Shown one piece after another: positions 16,221-23,120 of a stretch of DNA of 40,035 bases. The stretch comes from Bryobacteraceae bacterium. GTDB taxonomy: Bacteria; Acidobacteriota; Terriglobia; Bryobacterales; Bryobacteraceae. Every line of letters starts with the position of its first letter. Position 1 is the stretch's first letter. The notes under the pieces were generated by a model that saw only the letters and a list, made by a program, of their open reading frames with translations, was not told the origin of the DNA and made no database searches. The position numbers and the translations under genes were made by a program. The stretch covers positions 1-40,035 of the forward strand of contig JAICJH010000062.1 of NCBI GenBank assembly GCA_025928545.1. Direction: 5' to 3'.

Positions 16221-18207
16221 CTTTCTTCACCGTACCGATTACTTCCGTGCGCGTGTACGACCGCGATATCTTGCTCGGAACCAGCGCCACAAGCGTGCCG
16301 CCGATCAGCACGATGGCGCCAATCCAGATCCACGTCACAAGCGGAAACACATAGGCCTGGAGCGTCGCTATACCGCCGTCGTTCGAGGCGTAGTTGATGT
16401 AAAGATCTTCGTTGAGCCCGGTGCGCAGTGCAATCTCCGCCGTAGCCTGTTGCGACGCTTTATAGAAGAGCCGGGTGGGCTCCACGGTGCCCAGCGGCTT
16501 GCCGTTTTTCGAAACATCCAGCGTCGCTTTATACCAGGTGTAATTGGGCGTATCGCCTTCCGTCAGATCCGCGACCTTCAGGGTATAGGCGCCCACATTC
16601 ATCGTGCCGCCCTTCTGTACATCGCCCACCGCGGTCTTGTTGAACGGATGGCCGCTCCAGCCGACGAACATCAGCACAATCCCCATGTGGACCAGATAGC
16701 CGCCATACCGTCGCGTGTTGCGATGGGTCAGTTCGATCACCGAAGGAATGAACCCGCCGCCGGATTTTTCTTTGATCGCATTGGCGCCGCGGAAAAATTC
16801 CAGCGCAATCGTAGCTGCGACGAAGAAGCAGAAACTGAGCGAAATGATGGAATACGCATAGCGCATCCCGCCCGCGAAAAGCGCGATCGCAACTACCAGC
16901 GTGCCAATACCAGGCCACTGGAAGTTCTTACGCAGACTCGCGATGGATGTACGACGCCACGCGAACAGCGGACCAAGGCCAGTCAGAAGCAGCAGAAACA
17001 GCCCGATCGGCACCATCAGCCGGTTAAACCACACCGCATCCAGACTAATCTTTTCGGTGGAAAATTTCTCCGAAAGTACCGGAAACAGCGTGCCCCAGAG
17101 AACCGCGAAGCAGCTGGCAAGCAGCACAAGATTGTTGAACAGGAAGCTCGATTCGCGCGAAACCACGCTCTCGAGTTCGGCTTCGCTTTTCAGGAACGGC
17201 AGGCGGTCGAGAATCAGCCATATCACCGCGGCGATTCCCAGCGCGAGAAACGCAACGAAATATTTTCCAATAGGAGATTCCGCAAAAGCGTGAACTGAAC
17301 TCACTACGCCGGATCTTGTCAGGAACGTGCCGAAAATACAAAGGAAGAACGTGGCCGAGATGAGCACCATGTTCCAGACCTTCATCATCCCCTTCTTTTC
17401 CTGCATCATCACGGAGTGCAGGAAAGCCGTGCCGCCCAGCCACGGCAGCAGCGACGCGTTTTCAACCGGATCCCACATCCAGTAACCGCCCCAGCCGAGT
17501 ACGTGATACGCCCATGCCGAACCGAGCATTACGCCGGTGCTCTGAAAGAGCCATGTGACCAGCGTCCAGCGGCGGGTGGTGTAAATCCAGCTCTCACCCG
17601 GTGCGCGGCCGATCAGGGCCGACATCGCGAAGGCAAACGGCACTGCGAACCCGACGTATCCTAAATAAAGAAACGGGGGATGAATCACCATCGCCCAGTA
17701 TTGGAGCAGCGGATTCAGACCCTGCCCATCCGTGGCCGAGACGATGATCTTGTCCTGCGCCAGCACCTGAAACGGGCTGACGACAAAATTGTTCAGCAAC
17801 AGGAAAAACAGCTGAATCGTGGAAAGAATGGCCACCACCCAGGGCAGCAGATTCCGGTGGTTCTTTCTGGTTGTCAGGACGGCAATGGCGGCATACGTGG
17901 AAAGCAGCCATCCCCAGAAGAGCAGCGAGCCTTCCTGGCCGCCCCACCAGGCCGCGAATTTGTAGAACGCCGGCATGTCGCGATTCGTGTGCGACGCGAC
18001 ATACGCCAGCCGGAAGTCGCCCGTCAGCAGCGAATAAACAAGAATGCCGGCCGCCGTGGTCACGAGCACCCAGACTGCGAGCACGGCGCGTTCAGCGCTC
18101 AGCGTGAGAAACGGCTTCCTGCGCAGCCGTCCCACCACACTCGAAACGATGGCGTAGAGCGAGATACAAAACGCCAGCAGCAACGCCAGCGCGCCTATGT
18201 TTTCCAT
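16201..18207 (-). CDS. ccmF: Cytochrome c haem lyase CcmF
   Basis: Large inner-membrane protein that takes haem from CcmE and attaches it to apocytochrome c. The 668-residue product has around 14-15 hydrophobic segments. Seen: the family sequence W-W-G-G-Q-E-G-S at 87-94, HPPFLYLGYVGF, the WWD-type haem-binding motif (G-W-G-G-Y-W-M-W-D-P-V-E-N-A-S-L-L-P-W-L), FLTRSGVVSSVHAF with a likely axial His, and a second conserved block around RRYGGYLVHMGIVLMFVGWSG (here listed as key residues). The C-terminal periplasmic beta domain ends in a final membrane helix and basic tail. Length matches the single-chain type. It follows ccmE by 51 bp and overlaps ccmH. Confidence 0.96.
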   Translation of the reverse strand: MENIGALALLLAFCISLYAIVSSVVGRLRRKPFLTLSAERAVLAVWVLVTTAAGILVYSLLTGDFRLAYVASHTNRDMPAFYKFAAWWGGQEGSLLFWGWLLSTYAAIAVLTTRKNHRNLLPWVVAILSTIQLFFLLLNNFVVSPFQVLAQDKIIVSATDGQGLNPLLQYWAMVIHPPFLYLGYVGFAVPFAFAMSALIGRAPGESWIYTTRRWTLVTWLFQSTGVMLGSAWAYHVLGWGGYWMWDPVENASLLPWLGGTAFLHSVMMQEKKGMMKVWNMVLISATFFLCIFGTFLTRSGVVSSVHAFAESPIGKYFVAFLALGIAAVIWLILDRLPFLKSEAELESVVSRESSFLFNNLVLLASCFAVLWGTLFPVLSEKFSTEKISLDAVWFNRLMVPIGLFLLLLTGLGPLFAWRRTSIASLRKNFQWPGIGTLVVAIALFAGGMRYAYSIISLSFCFFVAATIALEFFRGANAIKEKSGGGFIPSVIELTHRNTRRYGGYLVHMGIVLMFVGWSGHPFNKTAVGDVQKGGTMNVGAYTLKVADLTEGDTPNYTWYKATLDVSKNGKPLGTVEPTRLFYKASQQATAEIALRTGLNEDLYINYASNDGGIATLQAYVFPLVTWIWIGAIVLIGGTLVALVPSKISRSYTRTEVIGTVKKDATVQA

Positions 18208-18258
18208 GTCGTTATTTATTCCTGACTTCTGGCTTGTCTGCTGCCGGACCTGAACAGC

Positions 18259-18696
18259 TTAAACCGGTTTGTTCTGAATCTGTTTCTGAATGCTCTCCGG
18301 CGCTTCACCGGGCTTGGGGGCATACTTCGACGCGCACTTGGCCTGGATCGCCGAAGCGTGAAACACGTTGTCCGGTCCCAGCCGGCCATCGGCCAATGCC
18401 TGCGCACCGTCTTTGAAAGTGTCGGGCAGCGGATCGCGGCCTTCGTAAGCCACCTTCACGCTCGTGTTTTCCCAAACCAGCGTAAAATTCACCACGCCGT
18501 TGGAGCGGATAATCGAGTTCGTCTGCACGTCACCCATGACGCGAACGCGGTGAGACTGGGCGGAGCCACCCATCTTGAACAGCTCCGAGACCGTCTTGTA
18601 ATAGGTCTGCGATCCGGATATCCCGGCGGTGGCAAGCCACAGCAGCGACCCCACGATAACGGCCATCAACGTACCAAATTTCCAGTACTTGCGCAT
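18259..18696 (-). CDS. ccmE: Haem chaperone CcmE, CxxxY variant
   Basis: Membrane-anchored periplasmic haem chaperone: it accepts haem from the CcmABCD complex and hands it to CcmF. The 145-residue product has an N-terminal anchor (about residues 8-27), the OB-fold core with SHRVRVMGDVQ and VNFTLVWENTSVKVAYEG, and the family stretch LPDTFKDGAQALADGRL. The haem-binding site, usually H-x-x-x-Y, reads Cys121-Ala-Ser-Lys-Tyr125, so Cys replaces the His that normally binds haem covalently. The family knows this CxxxY form, chiefly from sulfate reducers and archaea whose Ccm systems lack CcmH and CcmG; here CcmH is retained. It is the first gene of the operon, with an AGAGGGA ribosome-binding site and a TATAAT element upstream. 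Confidence 0.93.
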   Translation of the reverse strand: MRKYWKFGTLMAVIVGSLLWLATAGISGSQTYYKTVSELFKMGGSAQSHRVRVMGDVQTNSIIRSNGVVNFTLVWENTSVKVAYEGRDPLPDTFKDGAQALADGRLGPDNVFHASAIQAKCASKYAPKPGEAPESIQKQIQNKPV

Positions 18697-18714
18697 GTTC
18701 CCTCTTAACCCTTC

Positions 18715-18720
18715 ATTATA
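18715..18720 (-). promoter_or_regulatory. Probable -10 box of the ccm operon promoter
   Basis: On the minus strand TATAAT lies 18 bp upstream of the ccmE start codon, which would place the transcript start about 10 bases before the AUG, with AGAGGGA between. A good -35 hexamer at 16-18 bp spacing is not visible (a TTGAGA lies 28 bp upstream, too far), so the promoter may need an activator or another sigma factor. The 190-bp gap 18697-18886 has no gene. Confidence 0.5.
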
Positions 18721-18886
18721 CGCCCGAGGCGTCCTTCTATTTTTGACTTCTCAACCCGATTGCCGGTTTCCGCCGGCCAACTGCGTTTTATGGCGCTACC
18801 CGCTTCTTCGAACTGCGCTGAATGACGCATTCATCGCTGATTTCTTGCGGCCAGGAGCCCTTTCTGAAGGAAACTATGCATTTCGA

Positions 18887-19450
18887 CTACCTCAAAACCA
18901 AAAGCGCGGAATGGGCATGGCAAAGCAAGCAGCTTCCCCGCGACTCGCCAAATGCGATGGCGGCAGGCCTTCCCCGCTCCACGATCATGGCGGCGGACCC
19001 CTGCCCCGCCCGATAAACAATCAACACTGCCGGCGACGTTCCCGTCCGGACCATCCGCGCCCCCACAATTTGGAGGGTCTGGTCCGACGGCCCGGAGTGA
19101 TCCGCCAGCCTGACATCATAATTCAGCTTCGCCTTCACCCAGCTTTCAATCTCGCCGGGATCGCCCGACCGGATATCCAGCGGACCGGAACCAGTCCCCA
19201 TCTCACGCAATTCCCGGTTCGCCAGCATCTGAAGACTCTCATTGGTTGCCCCGAGCCGCCAGGCGAGACCGGCCCCCAGCAGCAGCAGAACGGCCGCCGC
19301 CAGCAGCCACGAAGGCAACGGGTTCGCCTGCACCCGAAGCGGCCGCCTCTGTTCATGGATGCGGAGCCAAAGCGAATCCGGAGCCGCCACCGGGCCGAGT
19401 TGCCGCGCCAACTGCGATTCCAGCCACTCTCCTCCCTGAAAATCAGCCAC
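18887..19450 (-). CDS. Probable anti-sigma factor, single-pass membrane protein with a CxxCH motif
   Basis: A 187-residue protein starting at GTG 19450, overlapping the ECF sigma gene's 3' end by 8 bp; sigma factors and their membrane-bound inhibitors are usually encoded this way. Residues 1-46 would be cytoplasmic, 47-69 form a hydrophobic helix (PSWLLAAAVLLLLGAGLAW), and the rest (about 118 residues) would face the periplasm. The extracytoplasmic part resembles the sensor regions of anti-sigma factors of this kind (E-S-W-V-K-A-K-L-N-Y, L-Q-I-V-G-A-R, A-V-L-I-V-Y-R). It ends with C-L-L-C-H (Cys174, Cys177, His178), a c-type haem attachment pattern, 9 residues before the C-terminus. No zinc-binding HxxxCxxC motif is visible in the N-terminal part. 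Anti-sigma role is inferred from context. Confidence 0.65.
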   Translation of the reverse strand: MADFQGGEWLESQLARQLGPVAAPDSLWLRIHEQRRPLRVQANPLPSWLLAAAVLLLLGAGLAWRLGATNESLQMLANRELREMGTGSGPLDIRSGDPGEIESWVKAKLNYDVRLADHSGPSDQTLQIVGARMVRTGTSPAVLIVYRAGQGSAAMIVERGRPAAIAFGESRGSCLLCHAHSALLVLR

Positions 19451-20024
19451 GCTCGCCCGCCTTTCCGGTGCGGATGCCGGAAAAACGCGCCAGCCGCCGC
19501 TCCAGCATCCGGTGGATGCGGCTCAGGCGCGATGCAATGGTGCCGCTCGACGTTCCCAGAATCCCCGCGATTTCGTCGTACGACAGCGCCTGCGTATAGC
19601 GCAACACCAGCAGTATCCGCTGTTCGTCAGCCAGACCGGCGAGCACGGAACGGAGATGCTCGCCGAGTTCGGCCTGCACCATCTCATCGAGGACGTTCGA
19701 ATCCGGCGCGCGCAGCATCGCCAGCGCCTCATCCACAAGCGGCATAAACCGTCGGATCTTGCGCTTTTGATCGAGACAACTGTTGACCACCAGGCGATAT
19801 AGCCAGGAACTGAAGTTGCCCTCGCCCCGGAAGCTCCCGATCCCCACAAACAGCTTGAGAAACGTCTCCTGCGCGATATCCTGAGCCACGGCCGCATCGC
19901 CGCTGTATCGCAGCGCGATCGAATACACCTTGTCCTTATGGCGTTCGAAAAGGGCGCGAAAAGCCTCGGCTTCGCCCTGGCGGCACGCCTCGACAAGCTC
20001 GCGATCGTTTTCTTTGAGCACCAT
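19443..20024 (-). CDS. ECF-type RNA polymerase sigma factor
   Basis: A 193-residue sigma-70 family protein of the extracytoplasmic-function class, directing RNA polymerase to a small set of promoters. Region 2 runs from about residue 10 to 80 (E-A-F-R-A-L-F-E-R-H-K-D-K-V-Y, D-I-A-Q-E-T-F-L-K-L-F, F-S-S-W-L-Y-R-L-V-V-N); region 4 from about 125 to 180 (L-A-D-E-Q-R-I-L-L-V-L-R-Y, L-S-Y-D-E-I-A-G-I-L-G-T-S-S-G-T-I-A-S-R-L-S-R). I chose the start at 20024 because the 121 codons upstream in the open frame cross the divergent small gene and are not sigma-like. The downstream gene overlaps by 8 bp and probably encodes its inhibitor. Closest in style to the RpoE/SigW-type ECF factors; the target genes are not known. 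Confidence 0.92.
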   Translation of the reverse strand: MVLKENDRELVEACRQGEAEAFRALFERHKDKVYSIALRYSGDAAVAQDIAQETFLKLFVGIGSFRGEGNFSSWLYRLVVNSCLDQKRKIRRFMPLVDEALAMLRAPDSNVLDEMVQAELGEHLRSVLAGLADEQRILLVLRYTQALSYDEIAGILGTSSGTIASRLSRIHRMLERRLARFSGIRTGKAGERG

Positions 20025-20111
20025 GGTCCGAATCGGCTGTCTCTTCTTTACTAGACGCGATACCGGCGTAATCCTTCCAGGAATATTTTTGCGGAGTCCG
20101 CGCTCCCTATA

Positions 20112-20297
20112 ATGAATCCAGTGTCGAGTCCCGATCAGCCAGAGCCGCTTACCGATTCCCAGGAACCTCAAAATTCGCCAGAATTGGATGAACCAATGCT
20201 CTACTGCCCCGTCTGTTCTCAGCGGCTCGAATCCCGCAAATGTAAGTTGTTCTGCGCACAGTGCGGATACTACATGAGTTGTGCGGACTACATTTGA
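20112..20297 (+). CDS. Small zinc-ribbon protein
   Basis: A protein of up to 61 residues. The last ~33 hold the informative part: L-Y-C-P-V-C-S-Q-R-L-E-S-R-K-C-K-L-F-C-A-Q-C-G-Y-Y-M-S-C, with C-x-x-C and C-x-x-C pairs for one zinc ion plus additional cysteines; tiny proteins of this type are common in acidobacteria and have no known function. The first ~28 residues are acidic and proline-rich. Start choice is uncertain: ATG 20112 has no ribosome-binding site at a normal distance and a TATAAT (20108-20113) overlaps it, so translation may begin at GTG 20121 (possibly leaderless) or ATG 20196. Divergent from the sigma factor gene, with an 87-bp gap. Confidence 0.7.
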   Translation: MNPVSSPDQPEPLTDSQEPQNSPELDEPMLYCPVCSQRLESRKCKLFCAQCGYYMSCADYI

Positions 20298-20623
20298 CCC
20301 CTTCGTCGCTCCTTGCCTTGATCTGTTCTTAATTTGATCTCGTACCTGATATTCCAACACTTTGCCGAAACATACGAGTGGCCTCACAGCCCCCGGAAAA
20401 TAGCCACCTCCCCGAGGTGGTTATCAGCGTCATTTGGCGCACCTCGTGTATCGCCCGACACAAAACGTAACCGCTTCCACATTTGCGATCATTCCCGCTA
20501 TTCTATTAAAAACAGTATCTTTGCCCGCACTTGACAAAAATTGACATCGAGCCTATTATGAATTGCTCGGTTGTTAAATTTTTGATAATCATCACACCGA
20601 AAGTCCGGTGGGAGGCTCAACGT
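20298..20623. other. 326-bp intergenic region upstream of the CarD gene
   Basis: No coding sequence seen. It holds a small GC-rich hairpin, CCACCTC (20404-20410) pairing with GAGGTGG (20414-20420) around CCC, without a U-tract, about 107 bp after the zinc-ribbon stop; and, in its last 95 bp, the sigma-70-like promoter and leader of the CarD gene. The region is AT-richer than its surroundings. A small RNA cannot be excluded, but nothing positively supports one. Confidence 0.5.
20531..20559 (+). promoter_or_regulatory. Near-consensus sigma-70 promoter of the CarD-family gene
   Basis: TTGACA (20531-20536) and TATTAT (20554-20559) are separated by exactly 17 bp, five of six matches in the -10 and a perfect -35. 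A second TTGACA lies at 20541-20546, ten bases downstream, so the -35 hexamer is repeated one helical turn later. The transcript would begin near 20566 and carry a ~58-base leader with GGGAGG before the start codon at 20624. Confidence 0.8.
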
Positions 20624-21136
20624 ATGATGACCTTCGCAGTAGGCGAAAAAGTGGTTTATCCCAACCAGGGCGTTGGGACTATCGAGAACATCAGCACCCG
20701 TTTTTTTTCGCAGAAACCCGAGAAATTTTACCTTCTCCGGCTCATCTGCTCCAGCATGACCGTGATGGTGCCGTTTGCAACGGCTGAAACCATCGGGCTC
20801 CGTAAACTCTCCCGCAATGGGGAAGTCACCAAGGTGCTCGCCTACCTCGCAGGTCCCGATATCGAAAGCCTTTCCGATTGGAAGCTCCGTTTCCGGGTCA
20901 ACAGCGATAAGATGCTGACCGGCAGCCTGCTCCAGATTGCGGAAGTCTTCAAGCAACTGGTGCGGCATCAGGGCGAGAAACCACTGTCATTCCGCGAAAA
21001 GAAGATGCTGGACCGCGCGCGGGCAATGCTGATCGGCGAAGTTGCCCAGGCACGCGGGATTCGCGAGATGGAGTCGATCGCTCTCCTGCAGAAAGCCCTG
21101 AGCAAGTCCGGCTACAGCTTCCCCGAAGCCGCCTGA
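20624..21136 (+). CDS. CarD family transcriptional regulator
   Basis: A 170-residue protein with the CarD/TRCF RNA polymerase-interaction domain at its N-terminus: M-T-F-A-V-G-E-K-V-V-Y-P-N-Q-G-V-G-T-I-E then F-Y-L-L-R-L and V-M-V-P. CarD proteins bind the RNAP beta subunit and stabilise open promoter complexes, often at rRNA and stress genes. The C-terminal helical part contains L-S-F-R-E-K-K-M-L-D-R-A-R and E-V-A-Q-A-R-G, as in other CarD proteins. The start at 20624 has GGGAGG 10 bases upstream; the adjacent ATG at 20627 is equally possible. The longer open frame back to 20531 covers the promoter and is rejected. It stands alone; its 3' end is 2 bp from the convergent ankyrin gene. Confidence 0.92.
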   Translation: MMTFAVGEKVVYPNQGVGTIENISTRFFSQKPEKFYLLRLICSSMTVMVPFATAETIGLRKLSRNGEVTKVLAYLAGPDIESLSDWKLRFRVNSDKMLTGSLLQIAEVFKQLVRHQGEKPLSFREKKMLDRARAMLIGEVAQARGIREMESIALLQKALSKSGYSFPEAA

Positions 21137-21138
21137 CG

Positions 21139-22404
21139 TCACAATAAGCCGCGTTCCTTCAGCACCTCATCCACCGCTGCGTCGCCGCTCGGAATGTCCC
21201 GTGCCGCCATTGTGACGCCGTGGTCGAGAAGCAGCCGCGCCACGGCGGGATAATCGCCTTCCCCGCAGTTTTGCAGGCCATGGGAGAACCAACCGGCCGG
21301 CGGAGCGTGAAACGCGAAATCTTCAATCGTCAATGACGCACCGTGGTTGAGCAGCACCTTCACAAGGTCGGCATAACCCTTCCAACAGGCCCAATGCAGA
21401 GCGGTACCGCCGTGTTCTCCGCGAGTGTCTACCGGAACTCCGTCCGCCAACATGGCCCGCACGGCTGCCGTTCGGTGATTGGCGGCAAATTCCGGAAGGA
21501 ATCGGTGACACTCCGGCGGAACCTGAATTCCGAGCGGCGCCCCGGCCGACGCATAACTGGCGATGATCCCGTCCGCCTCGGACAAGCTTCTATCCGCCCC
21601 ACGCTTTTCCAGCAGCGCGGCCGTTTCATTTTGTCCGCCGATCTTTGCGAGCACGTACGCCGTGCGGCCGTCGCTGCGCCGCGCATCCATCTCCGCGCCC
21701 GCATCCAGAAGCATTTCGATAATCCCGGCGCTTCTGCCTCGCCACACCGCCCAGTGCAGGGCCGTTTCCTGCCGCTGATTGCGTTCATTCGGATCCGCGC
21801 CCGCAGCAAGGAGCAGACGCAGGCCTTCCGGTGCTTCGCGATCCAGCATATGCCTGAGCGCGTTTGTACCTTTGGGAGATGCTCCGTACTGGAGCAGCAG
21901 GCGAAAGCAGGCGAGGTCGGAATGTTCCGTGGAGTGGTAGAGCGATTCGGAATCGTTCAGATTCGCCCCGGACTCCACCAGCACGCGCGTCAGCTCCGTA
22001 TTGTTGTTGAGACCCGCGGCGCCATACAGACAGGGAAGCGGGCTATTGGGCCAGTCCGGATGTATGTAGAAGGCGTTCGGCGCCGCGCCGTGCTCCAGCA
22101 GAATTTGTGCGGTTCTCGCCATAGCCGCCGCTCGCAATTTGTCACCGCCCAGGCGGGAGAAACAGACGTAAAGCAGCGGCTCCCAATTTCGCGGCCCACC
22201 CTTCGCCGTCGCCAGCGAGGGCGATTCCCGCAGCAATGATTCGACCAGCACAGCATTACCCAACACAAGCGCCGGAAAAAAGCCGGCATCGGCAATCTTC
22301 GGCTGCGCGGCCAGCATCTCACCAGCGCGGCGCGGATCATCCAGAGCGGCCTCGACGAACGCCGTTACCAAAGCGTTAAAATCTTCGGGATCGTTGTGGG
22401 ACAT
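21139..22404 (-). CDS. Ankyrin-repeat protein
   Basis: A 421-residue cytoplasmic-looking protein made mostly of ankyrin repeats, with no signal peptide and no other domain recognised. Clear repeat units include R-A-A-A-M-A-R-T-A-Q-I-L-L-E-H-G-A-A, T-E-L-T-R-V-L-V-E-S-G-A-N-L-N, G-L-R-L-L-L-A-A-G-A-D-P-N-E-R-N, Q-E-T-A-L-H-W-A-V-W-R-G and G-G-T-A-L-H-W-A-C-W-K-G-Y-A-D-L-V-K-V-L-L-N-H-G-A. Two repeats carry the same T-A-L-H-W-A core. Such proteins bind other proteins; the partner is unknown. AAGG lies about 8 bases before the start. It is divergent from the oxidase-like gene pair, and a perfect palindrome lies between the two start codons. Confidence 0.88.
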   Translation of the reverse strand: MSHNDPEDFNALVTAFVEAALDDPRRAGEMLAAQPKIADAGFFPALVLGNAVLVESLLRESPSLATAKGGPRNWEPLLYVCFSRLGGDKLRAAAMARTAQILLEHGAAPNAFYIHPDWPNSPLPCLYGAAGLNNNTELTRVLVESGANLNDSESLYHSTEHSDLACFRLLLQYGASPKGTNALRHMLDREAPEGLRLLLAAGADPNERNQRQETALHWAVWRGRSAGIIEMLLDAGAEMDARRSDGRTAYVLAKIGGQNETAALLEKRGADRSLSEADGIIASYASAGAPLGIQVPPECHRFLPEFAANHRTAAVRAMLADGVPVDTRGEHGGTALHWACWKGYADLVKVLLNHGASLTIEDFAFHAPPAGWFSHGLQNCGEGDYPAVARLLLDHGVTMAARDIPSGDAAVDEVLKERGLL

Positions 22405-22419
22405 GTGAGAAACCTTCAG

Positions 22420-22443
22420 GGCGGATAATAATAATTATCCGCC
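22420..22443. promoter_or_regulatory. Perfect 24-bp palindrome between divergent genes
   Basis: GGCGGATAAT (22420-22429), AATA spacer (22430-22433), ATTATCCGCC (22434-22443): a perfect 10-bp inverted repeat in the 54-bp gap between the ankyrin gene and the subunit III-like gene. An additional half-site TATCCGC lies at 22447-22453. Its position next to both start codons, where the promoters must lie, suggests an operator for a dimeric regulator; a leader hairpin is the alternative. Confidence 0.6.
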
Positions 22444-22458
22444 TTCTATCCGCGCTAC

Positions 22459-23115
22459 ATGCCTACCCTCTCTGAACCATCTCTCGGCGCTCCTCCACCG
22501 ATCGTCCCGAGACCGCCCCGCGGCGGCGGTGGCAACAGCGGCGGCAATAATGGACCCGACAGGTCGTCATCCGGAAGAACTGCCCGCATCGCTATTTACA
22601 TCGGCATGGTCGCCAGCACGATGACCTTCATAGCGCTGGTGAGCGCGATGGTAGTGCGGCGCGATCTCTCCGTAACTCACGACTGGCGAAGGATGCCGGT
22701 ACCGCCCTTGCTTTGGTGGAACACCGCTGCCCTGCTGCTGAGCAGTGTGGCCATCGATCTGGGCCGCCGCGCCTTCCGCGCCGGTCGCCGGCCCCGCTTC
22801 CGCCTTATGTGGATGATCGGCACTGCCCTGGGAACATGGTTTCTGATCGGCCAGTCGATCAACTGGGCATTCCTGTCGACCCACGGCTTCTATTTGCAGC
22901 ACAACCCGGCCAGCGCATTTTTCTATATCCTGACGTGGGCTCATGCCGCGCATGTCGTCGGCGCTCTGGCCGCTCTTTATTTCGTGGCTTGCCGAATGCT
23001 GTTCTTCCCCGCCATTCCAATGAATCGAAACGTGCTGGAAGTGAGCGCCATCTTCTGGCATTTTCTGGATGTGATGTGGTTGTTCCTGATGGCGATGTTT
23101 CAATTCTGGTCATAA
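22459..23115 (+). CDS. Cytochrome c oxidase subunit III-like membrane protein (first of pair)
   Basis: A 218-residue protein with an N-terminal Pro/Gly/Asn-rich extension of about 40 residues and five likely membrane segments. It resembles subunit III (CoxC/CtaE) of haem-copper oxidases: I-A-I-Y-I-G-M-V-A-S-T-M-T-F at the first helix, P-P-L-L-W-W-N-T-A-A-L-L-L-S-S with the family's W-x-N-T-x-x-L-x-x-S pattern, T-W-A-H-A-A-H-V-V-G-A and the last helix with E-V-S-A-I-F-W-H-F-L-D-V-M-W, the classic W-H-F-V-D-x-V-W motif. Subunit III stabilises the oxidase; it carries no metal centre. No subunit I or II lies nearby. The next gene, a second subunit III-like protein, begins 5 bp downstream. Confidence 0.85.
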   Translation: MPTLSEPSLGAPPPIVPRPPRGGGGNSGGNNGPDRSSSGRTARIAIYIGMVASTMTFIALVSAMVVRRDLSVTHDWRRMPVPPLLWWNTAALLLSSVAIDLGRRAFRAGRRPRFRLMWMIGTALGTWFLIGQSINWAFLSTHGFYLQHNPASAFFYILTWAHAAHVVGALAALYFVACRMLFFPAIPMNRNVLEVSAIFWHFLDVMWLFLMAMFQFWS

Positions 23116-23120
23116 TCCCA

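Noticed and set aside
15922..17298. 458-residue open frame on the plus strand across ccmH and ccmF
   Set aside because: Antisense to two clear ccm genes; Arg/His/Gln-rich without domains.
18629..19747. 372-residue plus-strand open frame over the anti-sigma and sigma genes
   Set aside because: Pro/Arg-rich antisense shadow; the minus-strand sigma factor is unmistakable and overlaps its partner normally.
19443..20387. Sigma factor starting at 20387
   Set aside because: The extra 121 codons overlap the divergent zinc-ribbon gene and are not sigma-like; the start at 20024 matches the ECF family length.
20400..20424. Terminator for the small zinc-ribbon gene
   Set aside because: The 7-bp hairpin has no U-tract and lies over 100 bp from the stop; kept only as a note in the intergenic entry.
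21343..22239. 298-residue plus-strand open frame inside the ankyrin gene
   Set aside because: The ankyrin repeats are clearly read on the minus strand; this is the complementary shadow.
22713..23120. N-terminal extension of the second subunit III-like protein
   Set aside because: Overlaps the first subunit III-like gene in another frame; ATG 23121 right after that gene's stop is a better start.
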